Assembly (NCBI GenBank): GCA_016875515.1
Contig: VGRA01000117.1
Span: 1-7,438, forward strand
DNA: 7,438 bases
Direction: 5' to 3'
From: Deltaproteobacteria bacterium
GTDB taxonomy: Bacteria > Myxococcota > Myxococcia > Myxococcales > Myxococcaceae
Part shown: piece after piece, positions 1 to 5,090 of the stretch
How positions within the stretch are numbered: position 1 is the first letter of the stretch
Layout: each line of letters opens with the position of its first letter
The notes under the pieces: generated by a model
Told to the model about the DNA's origin: nothing
The model's database searches: none
Seen by the model: only the letters and a program-made list of their open reading frames with translations
Program-made: the position numbers and the translations under genes

Positions 1-807
1 CCGCTGGGCCCGGTCGCACACCCAGCGGATGAGCCCGGGCAGCAGCCGGCTGGCCGCGAGCAGCAGCCGGGCCTCCAGCCCGGGGACGATGCTGAACCTG
101 CCCGAGGCCACCCCGTCCAGCATGGCGTCCGCCACGGTGTCCGCGGTGAGCGTCTTCGCGGTCCCCGCGATGGCCCGCGTCTCGGCGGGCTTGAACTGGT
201 TCTCGAACGCCAGCTGCGGCGTGTCCGTGTCCGGGGGCAGGCAGACGCTCACCTGCACCTGGTGCGGCCACATCTCCGCGCGCAGCGCCTCGGAGAAGCC
301 CACCAGCGCGAACTTGCTGGCCGCGTACCCCGTGTACCCGTAGATGCCCACGGCGCCCGCCATGCTGGCGGTGTTCAGCACCGCGCCGCCTCCCCGGGCG
401 ACGAGGTGGGGCAGCACCACGCGGCACACGTTCACCGCGCCGAAGTAGTTCACCTCCATCATCTCGCGCAGGTGGTGCGCCTGCAGCTCGAGGAAGCGCC
501 CGGGCATGACGCAGCCGGCGTTGTTGAAGAGCGTGTCCACGGGATGCTCCGCCAGGTGGCGCCCGAGCACCTCGCCCACGGCGGCCGCGTCCGTCACGTC
601 CAGCGGCAGCGCGTGCACCGTTGCCCCCGGCGTCCGGGCGAGGAGGGCCTCGCGCGCCTGCGCCAGCACGTCCGCGCGGCGCGCCACGAGCGTCAGCCTG
701 GCCCCGCACGCCGAGAGCTTGTGCGCGCACGAAAGCCCGATGCCGCTCGAGCCCCCGGTGATGAGCACCGAACGACCGGAGAACCACGCCCTCGTCGATG
801 CACGCAT
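1..807 (-). CDS. SDR family oxidoreductase, 3-ketodihydrosphingosine reductase-like (partial, 3' end outside window)
   Basis: The frame reads from ATG at 807 down to base 1 without a stop (269 codons), so the C-terminus is missing. It has the classical short-chain dehydrogenase layout: cofactor motif T17-G-G-S-S-G-I-G24, an ARR turn at 42-44 that suggests NADPH, D70-V-T, N95-N-A-G98, N120, catalytic S148 and Y161-x3-K165. After the active site comes P191-P-D-T-D-T-P197, followed by an ExxxxKPxET stretch. That signature is typical of eukaryotic 3-ketodihydrosphingosine reductase (KDSR/FVT1), which reduces 3-ketosphinganine to sphinganine with NADPH in sphingolipid synthesis. Residues 240-265 include a hydrophobic stretch that could touch the membrane. 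The N-terminal membrane segment of animal KDSR is absent. No other in-frame start is seen just upstream, and the ribosome site is weak (GGGG six bases before ATG). It is divergent from the serine hydrolase. SDR membership is certain from motifs. The sphingolipid substrate is inferred from the PPDTDTP signature. Confidence 0.9.
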   Translation of the reverse strand, partial: MRASTRAWFSGRSVLITGGSSGIGLSCAHKLSACGARLTLVARRADVLAQAREALLARTPGATVHALPLDVTDAAAVGEVLGRHLAEHPVDTLFNNAGCVMPGRFLELQAHHLREMMEVNYFGAVNVCRVVLPHLVARGGGAVLNTASMAGAVGIYGYTGYAASKFALVGFSEALRAEMWPHQVQVSVCLPPDTDTPQLAFENQFKPAETRAIAGTAKTLTADTVADAMLDGVASGRFSIVPGLEARLLLAASRLLPGLIRWVCDRAQR

Positions 808-922
808 CCCTGACCCCGTTGTCTTGCCACGCCCGGGGGGAACCTTGGCCCAGCCATGGAGGCGCCGTCACCTGCGTTCAAGGCGCGCGGGGCATGGGAG
901 GGCGCAATGGGGTTAGGCTCGC

Positions 923-2122
923 GTGGCCATGGTCCCGGCCATCCCCTCCCCTTCCGTCGTCCGTTTCCACCCGGCTGCCGCCGGCCTGCTGCTCCTGCTG
1001 CTCGCGCCGGGCTGCGGCAGCGGCAATGGCGGCGGCGGTGCGGATGCCGGCGCCCCGTTCGGCGTCGATGGCGGCGCCCCGGACGCGGCCTGGGTGGCCG
1101 CGTTCGACGCGTGGCTCGCGCCGCAGGTGGCGCCGCTTTTGGACGTCAACGGCGCGCCGGGCAAGGCCACGGGCGTGGTGGTGGGGGTGTCTGCGCCCGG
1201 GCTGCGGCACGCCTTCGGCTACGGGGTCAGCCGGGTGGGGGGGGAGGCCCCCCACGGGGACACCGTGTTCGAGGTGGGCTCGCTGACCAAGGTGTACACC
1301 GGGCTGCTGCTGGGGCTCGCGGTGGAGGACGGCAGCGCCGCGCTCGACGAGCCCCTGGACGCCTTCTTCCCCGGCGGCGCGCCGAGCCGGGGCGGGACGT
1401 CCGTCTCGCTGCTGGACCTGGCCACGCACCACTCCGGCCTCCCCAACTACGATCCCGGCTACAGCTCCGGCGTGCCCATGAACCCGGGCGCGAACTACGC
1501 GGAGGCGGACCTGGCCGCCTGCATGGCCGGCGGGTGCCCGCTGGACTCCGTGCCCGGCACGCGGGCGCAGTACTCCAACCTGGGCTCGGGGACGCTCGGC
1601 TACGTCCTGGGCAAGCGCGCCGGGGCCGCCGGCTACCAGGCCCTGCTCTCGCAGCGGGTGCTCGTCCCGCTGCAGCTGCAGGACACCGCCACCGTCCCGT
1701 CCCCCGCGCAGCAGGCCCGCCTCGCGCAGGGGTACGCGGGCGGCAGCCCGGCCCCGAAGCTGCAAATCGGCGAGCCTCTGGCAGGTGCCGGCGCGCTGCG
1801 CTCCACCGCGTTCGACGTGCTGCGCTTCGTGGAGTCCGCCTCGGGCACGGGGGGCCCCGCCCTTGCCGCTGCCTGGCAGCGGGTGCTGACGCCGTACCGC
1901 GGCGCGGGTGTCCCCGGCACGCAGATGGGGCTTCAGGTGGCGGTGGAGCCGGTGGGCGGTGCGACCGTCTACTCGAAGAGCGGCGGCACCCCCGGCTTCT
2001 CCAGCCACCTGCTGTTCACCGCCTCGCCGCACGCCGCGGTGGTGGTGTGGGCCAACGGCAAGGCCGTGGAGATAAGGCCGCTTGCCCTGGCGGCGCTGGA
2101 GCGGCTGCAGGCGCCCCGCTGA
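923..2122 (+). CDS. Serine hydrolase, class C beta-lactamase / D-Ala-D-Ala carboxypeptidase-like fold, probable lipoprotein
   Basis: A 399-residue protein of the Beta-lactamase (PF00144) family. This family includes penicillin-binding carboxypeptidases, esterases and AmpC-like enzymes that use an acyl-serine intermediate. The signal peptide covers residues 1-30 with a run of six leucines, and C31 follows as LLLAPGC. This is a lipobox-like site with an unusual Pro at -2, so lipidation is likely but not certain. Residues 32-57 are a Gly/Ala/Asp-rich linker. The catalytic motifs are all present: S120-L-T-K123 (nucleophile and base), THHSGLP at 168-174, Y217-S-N219, and K352-S-G354 in the KTG position, so the enzyme should be active. 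The start is GTG at 923, with AGG five bases upstream; ATG at 929 is an alternative that trims two residues. The substrate cannot be told from sequence: cell-wall peptide hydrolysis and small-ester hydrolysis both fit, and true beta-lactam resistance is not implied. It is followed by a decayed gene rather than a partner gene. Confidence 0.92.
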   Translation: MAMVPAIPSPSVVRFHPAAAGLLLLLLAPGCGSGNGGGGADAGAPFGVDGGAPDAAWVAAFDAWLAPQVAPLLDVNGAPGKATGVVVGVSAPGLRHAFGYGVSRVGGEAPHGDTVFEVGSLTKVYTGLLLGLAVEDGSAALDEPLDAFFPGGAPSRGGTSVSLLDLATHHSGLPNYDPGYSSGVPMNPGANYAEADLAACMAGGCPLDSVPGTRAQYSNLGSGTLGYVLGKRAGAAGYQALLSQRVLVPLQLQDTATVPSPAQQARLAQGYAGGSPAPKLQIGEPLAGAGALRSTAFDVLRFVESASGTGGPALAAAWQRVLTPYRGAGVPGTQMGLQVAVEPVGGATVYSKSGGTPGFSSHLLFTASPHAAVVVWANGKAVEIRPLALAALERLQAPR

Positions 2123-2180
2123 GCACGCCTGGACCGCCCGCCGAGCCTGGTGCATCCACCCGCCCGTCACCTCGAGAGGG

Positions 2181-2412
2181 GTGAGCACGTGCGGGACGAC
2201 GACCCCGGTGGCGGACGGCGTCGCCGGCCAGGACGGCGACGCGGAATCCAGGGAACGTGATGGAGTGAACCGGGGACCGCTTCGACGCGTTCCACGAGGT
2301 GACGCGCGGCGCCGGCTGGGACGACATGGAACCTGCGGAGCTCCTGGCCTCGGCCTCCGGGCAGGCGGCCCCGCCCCGCAGGGTGCAACACGTCGGGTTC
2401 CGCTGCGCGCGC
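2181..2412 (+). pseudogene. Decayed C-terminal fragment of an FGE/SUMF-type (formylglycine-generating enzyme family) domain
   Basis: No intact gene fits 2123-2499, but translations of two frames resemble the end of an FGE/SUMF domain. From 2181 one frame reads VSTCGTTTPVADGVAGQDG, like the CG-x-TxPV segment before the conserved GNVWEW motif. Near 2250 the match shifts by one base. The next frame then gives G-N-V-M-E-stop-T-G-D-R-F-D at 2251-2286, where the family has GNVWEW. It continues V-T-RGAGW-D at about 2299-2322 (family: RGGGW), with residues equivalent to LRAAxRxAxPP, and ends in VGFRCAR at 2392-2412, the usual FGE-domain ending. I therefore see a +1 frameshift near 2250, a TGA at 2266-2268 replacing the second Trp, and loss of the first Trp. 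The N-terminal part is not recognisable; 2123-2180 shows nothing I can identify. Relatives activate sulfatases or act as general binding/oxidase domains, but this copy cannot work. The call rests on motif recognition without alignment. Confidence 0.6.
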
Positions 2413-2499
2413 CAGGGGCCGTCTCCGGCGGCTGGACACGGCGGGCGCCCCGGGACGAGGCTCGGCGCCGTGACTTCCGCGCACGCCTTCCCCCGCAGG

Positions 2500-4416
2500 A
2501 TGGCCACGCCCCCCGTGCCGCTGGCCGGACCGCGGTGGGCGCGTGCGTGCCTCGCGTCGCTGGCGCTCCTGTTCCCCGCCGGATGCCAGCTGCTGAAGGA
2601 GGGCGCCCCGGAAGAGCCCGCCGGCCCGGAGCTCGTCACGCTGGTGCTGACGGACCTGGGCGTTCCCCACACCAACGTCCCCAGCCCGTCAGAGCGCCGC
2701 GCCCTCTACCAGGCGCGGTGCGCCCTGGGAGAACGCGTGGCGTGCGAACTGCTCAAGCCCCTGGTACTCCCGCTCACCTGGTCCTGGGGCAAGTTGGACA
2801 AGGCTGCGCTGCTGGAGGCGTGCCGGGGAGGGCAGCGGTTGGCCTGCCTCGCGGCAGCGCGCACCTGGCTCCGGTCCGCGCCCAACGCCCGGCCCCCCGA
2901 CCAGGACAGCCCGGACGCGGCCACGGCCTCCGAGGCCGCACGGCTGGGGTGCGAGGGCGGGCTGCAGCAGGCGTGCGCCGAGCTGGGCGGCCTGTACCGG
3001 CTCGGCCTGGGCGTGCCGAAGGACAGGGCGAGGGCGGCGGCCCTGTTCGAGGCGGCGTGCGCGGCCGGCGCCTTCCGCGGGTGCGTCAGCCGCGGCGTGC
3101 TGGAGGTCAATGACCCTGACAGCACCCAGGAGCTGGCGCTCGCGGCACCCCACTTCGAGAAGGGCTGCGAGGGGGGCGCCGCGGACGGGTGCTACGACCT
3201 GGGAGTGGCACTGCTGCGCGGCCCGGACGCTGCTGCCCAGGCGCCGCGCGCCGCCTCCCTCTTCGAGAAGGCCTGCAACGCCGGGGCGCCCGATGCCTGC
3301 TTGACGCTGGGGGCCCTGCACGCAGAGGGCAAGGGGGTGAAGCAGGACGCCGCGCGCGCCGCCTCCCTGTTCGACAAGGGGTGCACCGGCGGTTCCGCCG
3401 AGGCCTGCACGCAGCTCGGCGCGGCGCTGGTGGAGGGGCGCGGCGTGGCGTCCGACGGGGCGCGCGGCGTGGGGGTTTTCGAGAAGGCGTGCGGCGTTGG
3501 ACACGGCATGGCCTGCATGAAATGCGGGGGCGCGCACGCGGAGGGCAAGGCGGTGCCCAGGTCCATGGCACGCGCTGCCGCCTGCTTCGAGAAGGCCTGC
3601 GATGCGGGAAAGGCGGCCGGGTGCACTGCCCTGGGGACCCAGTTCAGGACGGCGGAGGGCGTGGAGAAGGACCTGGCACGCGCCGCGAGCCTCTTTGAGA
3701 AGGCGTGCAAGGCCAACCACGGCGCAGGCTGCAGCAACCTGGGGTCCCTGTACGACGGCGGTGAGGGCGTGGAGAAGGACCTGGCACGCGCCCTCGCGCT
3801 CTACGAGCAGGGCTGCACACTGGGCAGCGCCATGGGCTGCAATGACCTGGGGACCCTCTACCACCACGGGACCGGCGTCCCCCAGGACGGGGCTCGCGCC
3901 GTCGCGTACTACCAGAAGGCCTGCGACGCGGGCCTGGCCCGGGGCTGCCGCAACCTGGCGGTGAAGTACGTGTTTGGCACCGGCGCGCCGAAGGACCCTG
4001 CCCGCGCCGTGGAGCTCTACGAGAAGGCCTGCGAGACGGGAGAGGCCGGCGCGTGCTCGGACCTGGCGAAGCTGCTTGACCAGGGCAAGGTCCTTCCCGC
4101 GGACCAGGCGCGCGCCCTGGTCCTCTTCGAGAAGGCCTGCTCCGCAGGGAGCAGCGACGCCTGCTCGGCCGCGGGCGCGCGCCTTTACAACGGGGTGGGC
4201 GTGGCAAAGAACGCCGAGCGCGCCGCCCTGCTGTTCGAGAAGGCCTGCAACCGGGGCGACGCCGGGGGCTGCTTCAACCTGGGCGTGTATCACGCGAAGG
4301 AGCGGGGCCGGCTCGACGCGTCGCGCGCCCACTCGTTGTTCAAGAAGTCCTGCGAGCTGGGCAACGCGCAGGGCTGCCGGCTGGCGGGACTGCCCGTGCC
4401 GGCCGGGCGCAAGTAG
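2500..4416 (+). CDS. Cysteine-rich Sel1-repeat (Hcp-like) lipoprotein
   Basis: A 638-residue exported protein built of Sel1-like repeats, a TPR-related helix-pair fold that makes protein-binding superhelices. The signal peptide is residues 1-28 (R12 and R15, then a hydrophobic core), ending LLFPAGC with C29 as the likely lipidated residue; Pro at -3 is not ideal. From residue 149 there are 14 units, nearly all exactly 36 residues, with consensus KAC-x7-C-x2-LG-x4-x-G-x-GV-x-KD-x-ARA-x2-LFE. Two degenerate units precede them (Cys 74/82 and 108/116). All 16 units carry a C-x7-C pair, the pattern of the Helicobacter cysteine-rich proteins, in which each pair is disulfide-bonded. That implies an oxidising compartment, so a periplasmic or outer surface location. 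The partner is unknown. ATG 2500 gives a compact signal peptide but has no spaced ribosome site. GTG 2470 has GAGG nine bases upstream and would add ten residues. The frame is open back to 2269, but that part belongs to the decayed SUMF gene. There is a 377-bp gap upstream and 225 bp downstream. Confidence 0.9.
   Translation: MATPPVPLAGPRWARACLASLALLFPAGCQLLKEGAPEEPAGPELVTLVLTDLGVPHTNVPSPSERRALYQARCALGERVACELLKPLVLPLTWSWGKLDKAALLEACRGGQRLACLAAARTWLRSAPNARPPDQDSPDAATASEAARLGCEGGLQQACAELGGLYRLGLGVPKDRARAAALFEAACAAGAFRGCVSRGVLEVNDPDSTQELALAAPHFEKGCEGGAADGCYDLGVALLRGPDAAAQAPRAASLFEKACNAGAPDACLTLGALHAEGKGVKQDAARAASLFDKGCTGGSAEACTQLGAALVEGRGVASDGARGVGVFEKACGVGHGMACMKCGGAHAEGKAVPRSMARAAACFEKACDAGKAAGCTALGTQFRTAEGVEKDLARAASLFEKACKANHGAGCSNLGSLYDGGEGVEKDLARALALYEQGCTLGSAMGCNDLGTLYHHGTGVPQDGARAVAYYQKACDAGLARGCRNLAVKYVFGTGAPKDPARAVELYEKACETGEAGACSDLAKLLDQGKVLPADQARALVLFEKACSAGSSDACSAAGARLYNGVGVAKNAERAALLFEKACNRGDAGGCFNLGVYHAKERGRLDASRAHSLFKKSCELGNAQGCRLAGLPVPAGRK
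2944..4413 (+). repeat. Sel1/Hcp-like repeat array, 14 units of about 108 bp, in coding sequence
   Basis: Fourteen in-frame units with a 108-bp period; unit 13 is one codon short and unit 14 is truncated at the protein end. Unit ends are marked by recurring ttcgagaaggcctgc-type sequence (for example near 3262, 3587, 4127 and 4234). The closest units share a perfect 30-base stretch (3655-3684 and 3763-3792), while most units differ at many codons, so the array is old with local homogenisation. Confidence 0.9.
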
Positions 4417-4550
4417 GCCCCGCCACAGCCCTGCCGCCCCCTACCGACTCAGTCGCTCCCGTCTTGTCCGGCGCCCTTCGGCTTCAGCTTGTCGCCCCCG
4501 AATGGGCCGCGTTCCCTGGGGGCGTTCGCTTGTCCAACGCTGCGGCTTCC

Positions 4551-4573
4551 CCTCCCCTGACGGCCAGGGGAGG
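4551..4573. terminator. Perfect 9-bp GC-rich hairpin, possible terminator or regulatory structure
   Basis: CCTCCCCTG (4551-4559) is followed by the loop ACGGC (4560-4564) and CAGGGGAGG (4565-4573), a perfect inverted repeat. It sits 135 bp after the Sel1 gene stop and 69 bp before the next start. No T-run follows on either strand, so a classical intrinsic terminator is doubtful; a T-less terminator, a leader structure or an operator half-site pair are the alternatives. Apart from this, I see nothing recognisable in 4417-4641. Confidence 0.4.
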
Positions 4574-4629
4574 CCCGCGTTCCCGCGTGCCGCCAGCGAG
4601 CGACTTCACAACTCCGGCCATTGCATGAC

Positions 4630-4633
4630 AGGA
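4630..4633 (+). promoter_or_regulatory. Ribosome binding site AGGA that decides the start of the small lipoprotein
   Basis: AGGA lies eight bases before ATG 4642 and overlaps the codons after the alternative TTG 4621. It therefore supports the ATG and argues against the longer form. Confidence 0.55.
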
Positions 4634-4641
4634 CGAGCGTC

Positions 4642-5052
4642 ATGCACCGCCTCCCGCCCCGCCTCGCTGCCGCCGCACTGTTGACGCTCACTGCCTGCAA
4701 GTCCGCCGCAGAGAAGCTGGTGGAGAAGCGCACCGAGCTTCGCGCCCAGGAGGACGCGCTGTACCGAGCCTACGGCGGTGGAGACATTGCCAACGCCGTG
4801 AATGGCCTCGCCCGGAAGGACGACGCGCCCTCCATCCCCTTCGGGGACCTCATTGGCAACGCGGCCAGGGATGCGGACCGGACGGCCTTCATCGAGGACT
4901 GTGTCCGGGTGGGAAACGGCGACCGCCCCACCCTGCTCTCGGACAAGGCGCGCACGTACTTCGCCACCCCCGAGGGCACGGACGGCTGCCGCAAGCTGGC
5001 CACGCTGAACGCAGAGATGGCCGAGCTGACGAAGGCGGCGGCCCGGCCGTAG
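4642..5052 (+). CDS. Small putative lipoprotein of unknown function
   Basis: A 136-residue protein that I do not recognise. The N-terminus is a compact lipoprotein signal: two arginines (R3, R7), a short hydrophobic stretch, then L-T-A-C with C19 as lipid anchor, a good lipobox match. The mature part begins with a charged, probably helical segment (KSAAEKLVEKRTELRAQED), then a GGG turn, a mid-region with many Asp, Ala and Arg residues, and a final helix rich in Ala, Glu and Leu. Two more cysteines (in IEDCVRVG and TDGCRKLA) could form one disulfide. ATG 4642 was chosen because AGGA lies eight bases upstream and the signal peptide starts cleanly; an in-frame TTG at 4621 would add seven residues and is less likely. 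Codon use matches the neighbours. It ends 26 bp from the stop of the convergent RCC1 gene. Membrane anchoring is well supported; the role is unknown. Confidence 0.85.
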   Translation: MHRLPPRLAAAALLTLTACKSAAEKLVEKRTELRAQEDALYRAYGGGDIANAVNGLARKDDAPSIPFGDLIGNAARDADRTAFIEDCVRVGNGDRPTLLSDKARTYFATPEGTDGCRKLATLNAEMAELTKAAARP

Positions 5053-5060
5053 GCCGCTCC

Positions 5061-5090
5061 ACGGCCCATCACGGCCCATCACGGCCCGTC
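5061..5090. repeat. Three tandem copies of a 10-bp unit at the convergent gene ends
   Basis: The unit ACGGCCCATC is present at 5061-5070 and 5071-5080, with a third copy, ACGGCCCGTC, at 5081-5090 differing by one base. The repeat covers the short gap between the two convergent genes and includes the TGA stop (5079-5081, minus strand) and last codons of the RCC1 gene. A weak 5-bp stem (GGCCG 5052-5056 with CGGCC 5062-5066) overlaps its left end. No T-run is present, so I do not call a terminator. Confidence 0.75.

Noticed and set aside
808..922. Promoter pair in the divergent intergenic region
   Set aside because: A TTGAAC on the minus strand (revcomp of gttcaa near 877) has no convincing -10 partner, and no sigma-54 type GG/GC pair was found, so no promoter is called.
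878..2188. Long minus-strand open frame (436 codons) opposite the serine hydrolase
   Set aside because: Its translation is Arg/Gly/Ala-rich without domains. It is the antisense shadow of a gene with all catalytic motifs, as expected at this GC content.
2299..2499. N-terminal extension of the Sel1 protein back to GTG 2299
   Set aside because: The added residues match the end of an FGE/SUMF domain and would put 67 residues before a clear signal peptide, so they belong to the decayed gene.
2016..2675. Minus-strand open frames across the 2123-2499 gap
   Set aside because: Low-complexity Arg/Pro/Gly translations with no motif; the plus strand gives the recognisable FGE-type motifs instead.
2689..4332. 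Minus-strand open frame of 547 codons opposite the Sel1 gene
   Set aside because: It is periodic only because the coding strand is a 108-bp repeat. It has no signal, no recognisable domain and no ribosome site.
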